A DNA stretch of 37,827 bases from Candidatus Hydrogenedentota bacterium (GCA_012730105.1 JAAYBJ010000044.1:1-37827), one strand, 5' to 3'; numbered from the stretch's first letter, positions 7,302 through 17,440 are shown. Notes: generated from the letters alone by a model not told the origin. Translations and numbers: made by a program.

Positions 7302-9179
7302 TCACCCTGTTCCATACAACCTGCGCCATTGTTCAAACACGATGAGCGCCCACAGGTGCCACGTGTAATCCCGGCGCGCACGGCGGTGGTCCTCGAGCAT
7401 GCGCGCCACGGCGGCGGGATTGAACAGTCCGCCCTGTATCAACGCTTCCGGGGACAGAAAATCTTGAACCACTTCCCGCAGCGGGCCGTTCAGCCAGACG
7501 CCCATGGGTGGATTAAACCCGGCCTTCCTGCGGTTCACTACTTCCGGCGGGAGATATTTCGACAACACACCGCGCAGAAGGCGCTTGCCGCGGCCGCCTT
7601 TTATTTTGAGCCTGCCGGGCACGCCCAGGAGAAACGACAACAGATCCGGGTCGGCCAGGGGCACGCGCACTTCCAGCGAATGGGCCATGCTCATGCGGTC
7701 GCCGTACTGAAGCACATTGTTGGGCAGGAAAGACATGCAGTCGACATACATCGCCCGGGAAACGGGATCGTCCGCGCCGGATTCCAGTGCGAGGCCCCGG
7801 ATATAATCGCGGGAATCGCGCCCGGTCAACGCGGCTGATACCTCGCCGATATAGAGTTCCCCGCGCTCCTGCAGGCTGTAGTAACCGACCCAGCCGGCAT
7901 ACATGTCCACCGGGTCGGAAAGGGTGCCCGCCGAGAATTCCCGAAGGCGCCTCAGGGTGTGGAACCCGGAAACGCTTTCCGGAAGGCACTGCACCAAGGG
8001 GTTGAGGAGCGTCCGCCGCAACAGCGCCGGCACCCTGCGGTACTGCTCCGCCCAGGCCGCGCCCCGGTAGCGCGGATAGCCGCCGAAAGCCTCGTCGCCC
8101 CCGTCCCCGGACAATACAACGGTGACATGCGTGCGCACCAGTTCACAGATCGACCAGGTCAGCAGGGCCGTAGGGTTTCCGAAAGGCTCGTCGAAGTGAC
8201 CGACCATACGTGGCAAGAGTTCCGCCACGGCAGGTGTCACAGTGAGTTCTTGATGACGCGCGCCCAGCAAGGCAGCCAGCGCGCGGGCTTCGGCGCTTTC
8301 ATCGTACAGGGCCCCTTCCGCGCCAAAGCCGACCGTGAAGGTCATCGGCGCGGCGCCCTGCGCGGCCAGGTAGCGGGTAATGGCCGCCGAGTCCAGCCCG
8401 CCGCTGAGAAACGCGCCCAGGGGCACATCCGCGACACGGTACAGCGCCAGGATAGTGGCGAGCCGCGTGTCAATCTCTTCGATCAGGTCCGCCTCGGAAC
8501 GGCTTTCCTCGTCTTTCCCAGGGCATGGTTTCCAATACCGACGGACTGTCAGTTGTCCGTTGTTCCAGGAGGCGCAATGGCCGGGCGGCAGCTGCTTGAT
8601 GCCCCGGTAAATAGTCCGCGGCGGCACGGTGTACAGATAGGTCAGATAATCGTCCAGGCTTTCCAGGTCAAGGGCGCGGTCAATACCGGGACAGATCAGC
8701 AGGGCCTTCATTTCAGAAGCAAAATACAGGGCCCCTCCCGTTTCGGCGTAATACAGCGGTTTCACGCCCACGGGATCCCGCGCCAGGAAAAGCCGTTTCT
8801 CATGGCGGTCCCAAAGGGCGAAGGCGAACATGCCCCGGAACCGTTCCACGCAGGCCTCGCCCCATTGGGCGTACGCGGCCAGCAGGACTTCCGTGTCCGA
8901 ACGGGTCTGAAACACATGGCCGCAGCCTTCGAGCTCCCGGCGCAATACCTGAAAGTTGTAGACTTCGCCGTTATAGACAATTTGGTAGCGGCCGCCGGCA
9001 TAGGCCATGGGCTGGGCGCCGCCCGCGAGATCAATAATGGAAAGGCGCCGATGACCGAGGGAGACGGCATCATCCGTGTACTGCCCCTCCCCGTCCGGGC
9101 CGCGATGGACCAGGGTGTCCGTCATGGCCCGTATCAGCGCCGCGTCGGGGCGGCCCGCTATGCCCGCAATCCCGCACAT
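7302..9179 (-). CDS. asnB: Asparagine synthase (glutamine-hydrolysing)
   Basis: A 625-residue AsnB-type enzyme. It hydrolyses glutamine in an N-terminal class-II amidotransferase domain (nucleophile Cys2 in MCGIAG; NGEVYN near residue 70; SDTEVLL near 94) and passes ammonia to a C-terminal ATP-dependent synthetase domain (PP-loop SGGLDS at 259-264; SGDGGDEAFGGY further on). In free asparagine synthesis the substrate is aspartate, but homologues in polysaccharide loci are thought to amidate sugar acids or act in exopolysaccharide assembly. The start ATG at 9179 is fixed by the need for Cys2. It begins three bases after the stop of the GT4 gene, so the two are co-transcribed. This placement between glycosyltransferases suggests the surface-glycan role, without excluding ordinary asparagine supply. 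Confidence 0.93.
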   Translation of the reverse strand: MCGIAGIAGRPDAALIRAMTDTLVHRGPDGEGQYTDDAVSLGHRRLSIIDLAGGAQPMAYAGGRYQIVYNGEVYNFQVLRRELEGCGHVFQTRSDTEVLLAAYAQWGEACVERFRGMFAFALWDRHEKRLFLARDPVGVKPLYYAETGGALYFASEMKALLICPGIDRALDLESLDDYLTYLYTVPPRTIYRGIKQLPPGHCASWNNGQLTVRRYWKPCPGKDEESRSEADLIEEIDTRLATILALYRVADVPLGAFLSGGLDSAAITRYLAAQGAAPMTFTVGFGAEGALYDESAEARALAALLGARHQELTVTPAVAELLPRMVGHFDEPFGNPTALLTWSICELVRTHVTVVLSGDGGDEAFGGYPRYRGAAWAEQYRRVPALLRRTLLNPLVQCLPESVSGFHTLRRLREFSAGTLSDPVDMYAGWVGYYSLQERGELYIGEVSAALTGRDSRDYIRGLALESGADDPVSRAMYVDCMSFLPNNVLQYGDRMSMAHSLEVRVPLADPDLLSFLLGVPGRLKIKGGRGKRLLRGVLSKYLPPEVVNRRKAGFNPPMGVWLNGPLREVVQDFLSPEALIQGGLFNPAAVARMLEDHRRARRDYTWHLWALIVFEQWRRLYGTG

Positions 9180-9182
9180 ACA

Positions 9183-10319
9183 CTATTCCAACCGGTTAAT
9201 GGCTTCGATGAGCCGCCGCTCATCCTGCTGCCAGTTGTATTTTTCTTCCACCGCCCGGCGCCCGTTTTGCCCGAGCCGCGCCGCCTTTTCCGAATCCCGC
9301 AGCAGCTCCAGCACGGCCCCGGCAATGGCATCGGGCGAGGTAATATCCACCAGGATGCCGCAGTCCGCCTCCCCCACGATCCGGGACACTTCGATGGAAA
9401 AGGCGGGCGCAATCACGGGCTTCGCCTCGCGCATGTAATCGAACAGTTTATGGGGCATGGCCAGCGTGTGGTTGGGCAGGCCCGGCTGGAACAGGATCAG
9501 TCCGATCCGGGCAACGGCGATGTAGGCGGGCACCTGCTCATAAGGCACGGCGTCCAGCAGGACGATATGCTGTTCCAGCCCCGCATCGCGAATGGCCCGC
9601 CGGTAGGCACTCTCGTCGCCATAGGCGTAACGGCCCAGCACAATGCACCGAATGTCCGGCAGTTCCACCGCCACTTGTTTCATGGCCTCGAGCAATTGAT
9701 AAGAACCACGAATGTCGCCGAAGATGCCCTGATGGATCAGCGTAGGACGAGAAGCATAAGCGTCCTTTAGAAATTCGGGAATGGAGGCACACTGCGGCTG
9801 CAGGTGATTTGTGTTGATAACGGTCACGCGCGGCGTTTTCAGCCCAGTCCAGAAAACATCAAAACTGTCCCGGGTCAGGATAATTAGGTCCGTGAAACGC
9901 GCGAAGAGGCGCATGAAACGCAGGGTGAGCCACGCGACGATCCCCCGGAAACAGGCCGGAAAGAATTTCGCGAATTCGCTGGGGATATGCTCGTGCATGT
10001 CCAGCACCACTTTGCCGCCGCCCGTCATTTTGATCACCAGCGCGGCCACCCAGGATTCCGGTTCCGGGGCGATATAAAGGTCGGCCCGTTCCCGCCGCCC
10101 CAGCCGCGCCAACCGCGCCACGGACCAAAACCGCGCTGCGAAACTGAGCGCTTCCGGAACGGAAATGAAGCGCACCCCGCCTTCCCCGTCCGGCGCCGCA
10201 CCGGTCCCAGGTGCGATGGAAACGACTTCATGCCCGGCCGCAACCAGGCTCCGGGCAACCTTGTGGTACATGCGCTTGTCCAGCGCGTCATGAAGCACAT
10301 TGAGCAGGCAGATTTTCAT
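9183..10319 (-). CDS. Family 4 glycosyltransferase
   Basis: A 378-residue retaining glycosyltransferase with GT-B fold. The N-terminal acceptor half starts at MKICLLNVLHDALDKRMYHK and contains GHEVVSIAPG and VVLDMHEHIPSEF; the C-terminal nucleotide-sugar half contains HQGIFGDIRGSYQLLEAM and the conserved E-x7-E region (EAKPVIAPAFSIEVSRIVGE) followed by CGILVD. The ATG at 10319 is chosen over the upstream frame opening (10466) because the family always starts at this beta strand. It ends three bases before asnB and follows the bi-domain oxidoreductase by 153 bp. Function: addition of a sugar during surface polysaccharide or glycolipid synthesis; donor unknown. Confidence 0.88.
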   Translation of the reverse strand: MKICLLNVLHDALDKRMYHKVARSLVAAGHEVVSIAPGTGAAPDGEGGVRFISVPEALSFAARFWSVARLARLGRRERADLYIAPEPESWVAALVIKMTGGGKVVLDMHEHIPSEFAKFFPACFRGIVAWLTLRFMRLFARFTDLIILTRDSFDVFWTGLKTPRVTVINTNHLQPQCASIPEFLKDAYASRPTLIHQGIFGDIRGSYQLLEAMKQVAVELPDIRCIVLGRYAYGDESAYRRAIRDAGLEQHIVLLDAVPYEQVPAYIAVARIGLILFQPGLPNHTLAMPHKLFDYMREAKPVIAPAFSIEVSRIVGEADCGILVDITSPDAIAGAVLELLRDSEKAARLGQNGRRAVEEKYNWQQDERRLIEAINRLE

Positions 10320-10472
10320 GGGTGAACAACACTTCCCGGTACGAATACCCAGCGACACAGAATCCGCAGGCAGTATAGCACAGCGGGATTGTTCCGGCTT
10401 AGAACGGTTAAGCCCTCTGTACGCCGATTCTATCGGGATACATCCCCCGGCGTTTCGCGCCATCACGCCCTG

Positions 10473-12605
10473 CTATTGTCCCCCCGCACTCCTGATTGCC
10501 TCCTCGGCGATGTAGGTGGCCCAGCGCCCGTCGAGGCCGGTGACCGACAGGGTTTCCCTGCCCTTGACGGCGGCGATGAAATGGGCCAGCAGTTCGCCCA
10601 AGCCTTTGTTCACATGCCGGGCTTTGAGGTTCCGCGCGGAAAGGCCGTAGCAGGACAGGGTCCTGAAATCATCCAGTACAAGACTCGCGCCGCCGCCGAA
10701 GACTTCGACGCGCTCCTTGTCCATGGCGCTGCTGCCCGCACCCGTATACACGATCGTGGCGAGCGAGCCCTGGGCGAAACGCAACAGCACGGTGAGGGAA
10801 TCATTCGCGTAGGCCGCCTGGTCCGTGTCCATGCGCTGCGCCTGGATGTGCACGGGATCATCGTCCAACATCCACCGCGCGAAATCGAAAAAATGGACGG
10901 CTTCTCCGCGAATCCGGCCACCGCCTTCCACGGGGTCCAGCGCCCAATGATTGGCCGGTAGGGGGCCGGCATTGCAGCGGTATACCACTGTTTTGACGCC
11001 CGCGATTCTCCCCAGGGCTTCCTTGGCAGCCACGGCAAGGGGCGCGAAGCGTCGGTTGAAGCCCACGGCAAGCAGCACGCCCTGTTTTTCGGCGGCGTCA
11101 CAGATTTCATCGCAATCCGCCACGGTCAGGGCGAGCGGTTTTTCCACGAGCACATGCTTGCCCGCCGCGATGGCGGCCAGGGCCATTTCCTTATGCAGAT
11201 GATGACGCGTCGCAATGATCACGGCATCCACCGCGGCGTCTTTGAGGATGTCCCGGTAATCCGTCGTACAATAGGCGGCGCCAAAGCGTCCGCCCCACTG
11301 TTTGGCTTTCTGGCCGGAACGGTTGGCCACCGCGACCAACCTGCACCCGGGGATGCGTGCGAGATTCGGCAGGTGAAATCCGGTGGCGATGGCGCCCGTA
11401 CCGATAACGGCCACACCGGTTTCCCCGCCCGCTTTCGGCTTGCCTTGAAGGGCGAAAACACGCGGCGGCGGCGCAGGCGCCGCTTCCCCGGACACCTCGC
11501 CGTACCGGATCAGGGCGGCGATGGTGTCCCCGCCGCCCATGACGGCGGCATAGGCCTGTTCCGCCCGCTCCACGGGCTCCGCGACGCTGATCAGCGCTTT
11601 CACCCGGACCCGTTCCGCGTCCACCATGCGCAGAAACTCGGCCATGTTGCGGCCCTGGGTCCAGCGCACATAGCCAATGGGATAATCGAGGCCGCGCTCC
11701 TCGTACTGGCGGTCGTAGCGCCCCGGCCCGTAGGAACAGGACAGCATAAAATCCAGTTCATTCGCGTAAAGAGCGCCTCGTTCCAGGTGCATGCCCACCG
11801 CGCCCACCACCACAACGCGTCCTTTGCGGCGGCATAGTTCCAACGCCTGATTGGCGACGGTGCTGTTCTTCGACGCCGCGCAGACAATGACGCCGTCCGC
11901 ACCGTACCCCGCGGTGCGTTCCGCAACGATCTGTTCCAGGTCTTCCGGCGCGCAGACCACCTCGGCGCCCAGCGTCTCGGCCAAGGCCCGCCGGGAGGCC
12001 ACCGGATCGCAGCCGATGACATGACAGCCGGCGGCGCGCAGGATCTGGGCCACCAGCTGGCCCACGAGCCCCAGGCCGGAAACGACAAAGGTCTCGCCGA
12101 AGGCTGGCTGTGCCCGGCGCACGCCCTGCACCGCGATGGCGCCGAGACTCACGAACGCCGCCTCGTCATAGGACACGTTTTCGGGGATGGGCGTCAGCAG
12201 TTGATGGGGCACCACGTTGTATTCCGCGTGGCAGGCATAGCCCACGCCGGAGCAGGCGACCCGGTCGCCGACGCGGAACAGGGGCGTATCGGGCCCCAGT
12301 TCCACGATGACGCCGGCCGTGCTGTAACCCGGCGCCTGGAACTCCAGCAGTTTGTTGCGGACCAGTTCCAGGGTGCCCTTGACGCCGACCGTCGCCAGTT
12401 TGCGCTTCACCTTTTCGATATTCAGCGGATCGCCCGCTTTCTTGAGCAGGTACCCGGTCGTGCCCCCTTCGGACAGGAATCCCGATTCCGTTCCGGAACT
12501 GATCAGCGAGGCGGCCACGCGCACCACGGCCGTACCGGGTTCCACCGACGGCGCCGGCACCTCCTCAACGGTGACACTGCCGCCTTTAACCAGCACTTGT
12601 TTCAT
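10473..12605 (-). CDS. Bi-domain oxidoreductase: zinc-type alcohol dehydrogenase + Gfo/Idh/MocA
   Basis: A 710-residue fusion of two NAD(P)-dependent enzymes. Residues 1 to about 370 form a medium-chain alcohol dehydrogenase-like unit (GroES-like start EVPAPSVEPGTAVVRVAAS; nucleotide motif SGLGLVGQLVAQ near 173). From about 390 a Gfo/Idh/MocA unit follows (VAVIGTGAIATGFHLPNLARI shortened to its GTGAIA core near 398; VEKPLALT near 487; GRIRGEAVHFFDFARWM later). This exact fusion is a known type in polysaccharide biosynthesis loci, where it probably oxidises and re-reduces a sugar or sugar nucleotide. The ATG at 12605 begins the dehydrogenase proper; the longer frame to 12752 adds a sequence of no family character. 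It is the first gene of the glycan block; a possible promoter (TTGCGG, 18-bp gap, TATGCT on the minus strand, 12705-12676) precedes it. Confidence 0.9.
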   Translation of the reverse strand: MKQVLVKGGSVTVEEVPAPSVEPGTAVVRVAASLISSGTESGFLSEGGTTGYLLKKAGDPLNIEKVKRKLATVGVKGTLELVRNKLLEFQAPGYSTAGVIVELGPDTPLFRVGDRVACSGVGYACHAEYNVVPHQLLTPIPENVSYDEAAFVSLGAIAVQGVRRAQPAFGETFVVSGLGLVGQLVAQILRAAGCHVIGCDPVASRRALAETLGAEVVCAPEDLEQIVAERTAGYGADGVIVCAASKNSTVANQALELCRRKGRVVVVGAVGMHLERGALYANELDFMLSCSYGPGRYDRQYEERGLDYPIGYVRWTQGRNMAEFLRMVDAERVRVKALISVAEPVERAEQAYAAVMGGGDTIAALIRYGEVSGEAAPAPPPRVFALQGKPKAGGETGVAVIGTGAIATGFHLPNLARIPGCRLVAVANRSGQKAKQWGGRFGAAYCTTDYRDILKDAAVDAVIIATRHHLHKEMALAAIAAGKHVLVEKPLALTVADCDEICDAAEKQGVLLAVGFNRRFAPLAVAAKEALGRIAGVKTVVYRCNAGPLPANHWALDPVEGGGRIRGEAVHFFDFARWMLDDDPVHIQAQRMDTDQAAYANDSLTVLLRFAQGSLATIVYTGAGSSAMDKERVEVFGGGASLVLDDFRTLSCYGLSARNLKARHVNKGLGELLAHFIAAVKGRETLSVTGLDGRWATYIAEEAIRSAGGQ

Positions 12606-12812
12606 AGGTCCATTTCCATTCCCGGTTGACACGGCGTTTCCCGCCGCATACCCTGCGCAGGTCTGTTTCCCATTCAGCATACACCATGTCCCGACACGGC
12701 CGCAAAGCCTTGACGGAAACGCTCCGGCATCGTGTGATATCCGGAACGACAACGGAGCGGCGAAATTCGTGGAGGATATTGATCACTGTTTATTGCGCAC
12801 GTGCCCGACAAA

Positions 12813-12891
12813 GGTCATTCCGGTTTTTTCGCGACCTGCGCCGTGTGCCAAAGAACGCTCCTGAAATAACGCGAAAAATACCGGAATCCAG
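12813..12891. repeat. Palindromic repeat family R1, copy 1
   Basis: Left arm GGTCATTCCGGTTTTTTCGC and right arm CGCGAAAAATACCGGAATCC are imperfect reverse complements flanking about 38 bp. The sequence after the right arm (to about 12912, ending CAAGGAAAG) also matches copy 3 at 17902. The ends (GTCATTCC...GGAATCCAG) are like those of a widespread class of bacterial intergenic palindromes. Confidence 0.75.
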
Positions 12892-12944
12892 GTTAAAGCC
12901 ACTCAAGGAAAGATGCCCCGCCTCTGCCCACGGCTTATGAAGAT

Positions 12945-13018
12945 GGGTTCCGGTCTTTTCGCGGCCCGGTCAAACCCTTCGACGCCAGTCCTTCTCACCG
13001 CGAAAAACCGGAATGACC
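12945..13018. repeat. Palindromic repeat family R1, copy 2 (inverted)
   Basis: Same element as 12813-12891 in opposite orientation: it starts GGGTTCCGGTCTTTTCGCGG and ends CCGCGAAAAACCGGAATGAC, matching the right and left arms of copy 1 in reverse complement. Copies 1 and 2 are 53 bp apart, so they can also pair with each other. Confidence 0.7.
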
Positions 13019-13050
13019 CTTTGGTTCTAAGGTGTGATCATGAACCAAAG
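13019..13050. repeat. Short perfect hairpin
   Basis: CTTTGGTTC (13019-13027) and GAACCAAAG (13042-13050) are perfect 9-bp reverse complements with a 14-base loop containing TAAGGTGTGATCAT. The loop and right arm hold the Shine-Dalgarno and start codon of the small ORF at 13040, so the hairpin could mask or expose that start. Confidence 0.5.
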
Positions 13051-13126
13051 CGTAACAATCTCCTTCATCGTCTGCGTGATTCTTGGTGCGCCTGGCATCT
13101 TGATTATCGCTGTTCATCAAATATAG
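13040..13126 (+). CDS. Possible small membrane peptide (28 residues)
   Basis: ATG at 13040 opens a 28-codon frame ending at TAG 13124-13126. The peptide has a polar start (MNQSVT) followed by about 20 almost uninterrupted hydrophobic residues (ISFIVCVILGAPGILIIAV) and a short polar end, the shape of a single transmembrane helix. An AAGG Shine-Dalgarno-like stretch lies seven bases upstream. Against it: it is very short, lies beside repeat elements and has no neighbour linkage. No function is proposed. Confidence 0.3.
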   Translation: MNQSVTISFIVCVILGAPGILIIAVHQI

Positions 13127-13283
13127 CCCTTTTTATCCGGCGATCACGTCGCAAGCGTTATACTTGAATCGCAGCACGCGATGGTTTTATGGTAGGATAT
13201 GCTGGTTCTGTTTTCAGCGGAGCTGACTTTATCGGGCAAAACGTCGGGCGGTTCGCGTTACTACCGCCCCAAGGATACACACC

Positions 13284-14303
13284 ATGAAACTGACGGTCAT
13301 GAAACTTATCTGCCTGCTGGTACTGCTGGGCGGTATTTTTATTCTGGCGCTGACCTTTGACCTGGAACAGGCGCAACTGGTTCAGGACAAGGTGATCAGC
13401 CTCTGGCCCAAGCAGAACGACGGCGCGTTGAACCTCCGTCTGCCGGGCGGCATTGCCGGCGCCCTTCTGGTCCTCCTGGGCGGCTACGGGCTACTTCCGC
13501 GCCTGCCCCGGGGCAAGGACAAGGCCATTACCTTCCGCGGCCCCCAGGGTGACATTTCCGTGCAATTGAAACCCGTGCACAAGGTGCTCCTGAAGGTCAT
13601 GCGTAAAATGCCCGAGGTCTACTCCATTAAAATTGCGGTCAAACCCGACGCCGACAAACGCCGTGCTTCGATAACGGCCGACGTGGTCTTGAAGAATTGC
13701 GCCGCCCTGGGCGCGCGCCGATGCGCCAAAATGGTTGCGGACTGCCTTGCGGCGACGGCCAAAGAGGTGCTGGGGCTGGACGACCTGAGCGCCATACGGG
13801 TCAATATTAAGGGCGTACATGTGGACATCGGCGCGACGGGACGGCAAATGCGCGAATTGGTGGCCCTGAATACGGAAGAGGCGGAATCGACCGCCTACGC
13901 CCTGGCCCATCCCCCCGTGGCCTCGGTAACCCTGGATGAACATTCCACGGATAACCGCCCTGTCGCGATGGCGGAACCGGCGGAAGATCCAGAGGACCTG
14001 GCAGCGCCCCTTTCCGAGCCCGCCGCACCGTATGACAGCGCGCCGGAGGTGGAGGAGGCGGATGCCCTCGAGAACGACGTTGTGGTTTTCGAAGCGCCTG
14101 CCGCAGAAGCGCCCGAAGACTCGCCGCTTCCGGATGAGACCGCCGGGCAGGATATGGAAGACATGCTCCCCCCGCTGCAACAGCATGATGACGGCGCCCT
14201 TTCGCCGTCCTTTGACGAGGAAGTTCCGGAGGCACAACCGGCGGAAGATACAAGCGACGATTCCCGGCCGGAAACGCAGAACGAAAATGACCGATGGCGT
14301 TGA
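13284..14303 (+). CDS. AmaP/Asp23-like membrane protein with acidic tail
   Basis: A 339-residue protein with two predicted membrane helices (about residues 7-24 and 54-72) closely spaced, then a compact alpha/beta domain (about 82-185: [49 protein letters not shown]), then a long Pro/Glu/Asp-rich, probably disordered tail (200-339). Two N-terminal helices followed by an Asp23-like domain is the plan of AmaP, the membrane anchor of alkaline-shock protein Asp23 in Firmicutes; the match here is by architecture and pattern only. Start ATG at 13284 follows AAGGA. It precedes hisF by 69 bp on the same strand. The acidic tail may be a protein-docking extension. Moderate confidence in the family, none in a specific role. 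Confidence 0.7.
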   Translation: MKLTVMKLICLLVLLGGIFILALTFDLEQAQLVQDKVISLWPKQNDGALNLRLPGGIAGALLVLLGGYGLLPRLPRGKDKAITFRGPQGDISVQLKPVHKVLLKVMRKMPEVYSIKIAVKPDADKRRASITADVVLKNCAALGARRCAKMVADCLAATAKEVLGLDDLSAIRVNIKGVHVDIGATGRQMRELVALNTEEAESTAYALAHPPVASVTLDEHSTDNRPVAMAEPAEDPEDLAAPLSEPAAPYDSAPEVEEADALENDVVVFEAPAAEAPEDSPLPDETAGQDMEDMLPPLQQHDDGALSPSFDEEVPEAQPAEDTSDDSRPETQNENDRWR

Positions 14304-14372
14304 CCGCCGATCCCCGTCCCCCCTCTTACATTCAACATTCCCGAACTGGAATTTTCGAGAGAGTATAGCCCC

Positions 14373-15149
14373 ATGTTAGCAAAGCGAATCATCCCCTGCC
14401 TGGACGTTGCGGACGGCAGGGTGGTAAAAGGCGTCAAGTTCCTGGGCCTGCGCGACGCGGGCGACCCAGTGGAAATCGCGCGGCGGTACGACGAAGAGAA
14501 GGCCGATGAAATCGTCTTCCTCGACATACGCGCCTCCACGGATAACCGTGACACCATGGTGGACGTGGTCCGCCGCACGGCGGAACAAGTGTTCATGCCC
14601 CTTTGCGTGGGCGGCGGCATCCGCAACATGGAAGACATCCGGCGCATGCTGAACGCCGGCGCGGACAAGGTGTCCGTCAACACGCCCGCCATAGAAAACC
14701 CGGACTTCATCAACGCCTCCTCGGCGCGCTTCGGCGCCCAGTGCATCGTGGTCGCCATAGACGCCATGAAATACAAGCCCGGCGAGGGCGAAGGCTATTA
14801 CGTGAAGAGCCACGGCGGCCGTGACGGCGGCCGGGTGACACCGCTGGAGCCCGTGGCCTGGGCGAAGGAGGCGGAACAGCGCGGCGCGGGCGAAATCCTG
14901 CTCACCGCCATGGACTGCGACGGTACCAAAGACGGTTATGACATTGAGCTGACGCGCGCCGTTTCAGACGCGGTCGGCATTCCGGTCATCGCCAGCGGCG
15001 GCGCGGGCAGCCTGGAGCACCTGCGCGCGGCCCTGCAGGAGGGCGGCGCGGATGCGGCGCTGGCGGCGTCCATTTTCCATTTCCAGGAATACAGTATCCT
15101 GGAAGCCAAGGCGTATCTGGCCGAGCGGGGCGTACCGGTGCGATGCTGA
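14373..15149 (+). CDS. hisF: Imidazole glycerol phosphate synthase cyclase subunit HisF
   Basis: A full-length 258-residue HisF. With HisH it condenses PRFAR with ammonia to give imidazole glycerol phosphate and AICAR in histidine synthesis. The fold is a (beta/alpha)8 barrel with the two catalytic aspartates in place: Asp11 ([15 protein letters not shown]) and Asp130 (CIVVAIDAM). Phosphate-binding loops CVGGGIRN (78-85) and [11 protein letters not shown] near the C-terminus are intact. The other his genes, including the partner hisH, are not in the window, so hisF is detached from a his operon here. It follows the AmaP-like gene by 69 bp and precedes trpE by 170 bp. Confidence 0.97.
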   Translation: MLAKRIIPCLDVADGRVVKGVKFLGLRDAGDPVEIARRYDEEKADEIVFLDIRASTDNRDTMVDVVRRTAEQVFMPLCVGGGIRNMEDIRRMLNAGADKVSVNTPAIENPDFINASSARFGAQCIVVAIDAMKYKPGEGEGYYVKSHGGRDGGRVTPLEPVAWAKEAEQRGAGEILLTAMDCDGTKDGYDIELTRAVSDAVGIPVIASGGAGSLEHLRAALQEGGADAALAASIFHFQEYSILEAKAYLAERGVPVRC

Positions 15150-15319
15150 TCCGAACCACCCACATAAACAAGGACTCTATCCGCAAAACGCGGGAACTCG
15201 AGCGTCACGTGCGGCGTTGGCGACGCTGAGATCTCTTTTGCGCCCGAATCCCGTAATTCTGGCGCGTTCCCCTTTTGTGTTTCATTAAACTTTAAGTTTT
15301 CAGTTAAGGAGTCCCTGCA

Positions 15320-16803
15320 ATGATAGTCCCGTCTCTTGACGATTTTCGCAAGATGGCCCACGACAACGCCCTGGTCCCCGTGTACAAGGAAATCCTGGCG
15401 GACCTGGAAACGCCGGTCACGGCCTATTTAAAAATTGCCCGCAACTGCCCCTACGCCTTCCTGCTTGAAAGCGTGGAAAAAGCCGACACCATCGGCCAGT
15501 ATTCCCTGATAGGGGCCAACCCGTCCGTGGTGTTCCGCGCCCGGGGAACGGAGGGCGTCATTATCCGCGACGGCGTGGAAGAACCCTTTACCTCCGACAA
15601 CACGCTGGACAAACTGCGTGAACTCATGGCGCAGTACGAACCCATGTCCGTGCCGGGGCTGCCCGCCTTCCACGGCGGCGCCGTGGGCTATGTTTCCTAT
15701 GACCAGGTGCGGCAGTTCGAGCAGTTGCCGGACAACAACCCGGACCTGCTGAACCTGCCCGACCTGTACTTCATGATTACGGACACGCTGCTGGTCTTCG
15801 ACCACGTAAACAACAAGATCAAGATCGTGTCCAACGCCCATGTGACCGACCACCCGGACGCGGTATACAACGAGGCGCTGCGCAAAATCCATGAAATCGA
15901 GGAACGGCTGCGCGGGCCGCTGGTGGTGGCGACGGAACGCCTGCACAGCGCCCCGGAAGAACCCCGGATTGAATCCAACTTCACGAAGGAGGACTTCTGC
16001 GAAGCCGTGCGCAAGGCGCGCGAGTACATCTGCGCGGGCGACATTTTCCAGGTGGTGCTGTCGCAGCGCTTCAAGCGGCAGGTCGGCGTGGGCCCCGTGA
16101 CCCTCTACCGCGCCCTGCGCTGCATCAACCCCTCGCCGTACATGCTGTTGCTCCAGTTTCCCGACTTCGCGCTGGTCGGCTCCAGCCCGGAGGTCATGAC
16201 CCAGGTGAAGGGCACGCGCGCCATGGTCCGCCCCATCGCCGGCACCCGCAAGCGGGGCGCCACGCAGGAGGAAGACCTGCAACTGGAACAGGATCTGCTG
16301 GCCGATGAAAAAGAACTCGCGGAACACATCATGCTGGTGGACCTGGGACGCAACGACATCGGGCGCATCAGCGTGGCCGGCACCGTGGCGCCCGTGCCGC
16401 AGAAACTGATGGTCATCGAGCGCTACTCCCACGTCATGCACATTGTCAGCGAAGTGGCCGGCACGCTGAAGCCGGACTGCAGCGCCTACGACGCCATCGC
16501 GGCCACCTTCCCCATGGGCACGGTGAGCGGCGCGCCGAAGATTCGCGCCATGGAGATCATCGATGAACTGGAACCGGAGCGGCGCGGCCCCTACGCGGGC
16601 GGCTGCGGCTACATTTCCTATTCGGGCGACATGGACACCTGCATTCTTATACGCACGATGATCCTGAAAGACGGCTACGCCTACGTACAGGCGGGCGCCG
16701 GCATCGTGTACGACAGCGATCCGGAGCGGGAATACGAGGAAACGGTAAACAAGGCGAAGGCCCTGATGAAGGCCGTGGAATATGCGGAGAAAGGGTTGGA
16801 ATC

Positions 16804-16807
<4 letters not shown>
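15320..16807 (+). CDS. trpE: Anthranilate synthase component I
   Basis: A 495-residue TrpE, which converts chorismate plus ammonia to anthranilate, the first committed step of tryptophan synthesis. The LLES element near residue 50 ([14 protein letters not shown]) is the known tryptophan feedback site, favouring TrpE over PabB. The catalytic chorismate-binding half contains [46 protein letters not shown], and [16 protein letters not shown], all conserved. Its ATG at 15320 has a strong TAAGGAG site. The stop overlaps the trpG start by four bases (ATGA), so the two subunits are translated together. Confidence 0.96.
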
Positions 16808-17367
<560 letters not shown>

Positions 17368-17400
17368 CGGGAGCGACAGAACCGTACTACCGTCACGCAC

Positions 17401-17440
17401 GACCGCCGAACAGGACCCTGCCCCGTTCGGCGGTCTTTAT
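17401..17440 (+). terminator. Rho-independent terminator after trpG
   Basis: Perfect 11-bp GC-rich stem GACCGCCGAAC (17401-17411) with GTTCGGCGGTC (17425-17435), 13-base loop, followed by TTTAT. It lies 33 bp after the trpG stop codon and reads in its direction. Confidence 0.85.

Larger units (their letters stand above)
12606..13283. other. Repeat-rich divergent intergenic region
   Basis: The 678 bp between divergently transcribed genes (bi-domain oxidoreductase on minus, AmaP-like on plus) carries two copies of a palindromic repeat in opposite orientation (12813-12891 and 12945-13018), a short hairpin (13019-13050) and a possible 28-codon membrane-peptide gene (13040-13126). A weak sigma70-like pair, TTGAAT then TATGGT 18 bp later near 13165-13195, could drive the plus-strand gene. 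Confidence 0.5.

Noticed and set aside
7147-7329. 60-codon minus-strand frame beside asnB
   Set aside because: It runs through the composite repeat, overlaps the asnB end in another frame and has no protein character.
7959-9770. 603-codon plus-strand open frame
   Set aside because: Lies antisense to asnB and the GT4 gene, both of which have complete catalytic motifs; the plus frame shows none.
15143-15229. Possible trp leader peptide and attenuator before trpE
   Set aside because: A 28-codon frame starting inside the end of hisF ends in Arg-Arg-Trp-Arg-Arg and a six-base stem (AGCGTC/GACGCT) precedes CTCTTTT, but there is only one Trp codon, no ribosome-binding site of its own and no alternative antiterminator stem that I can draw.
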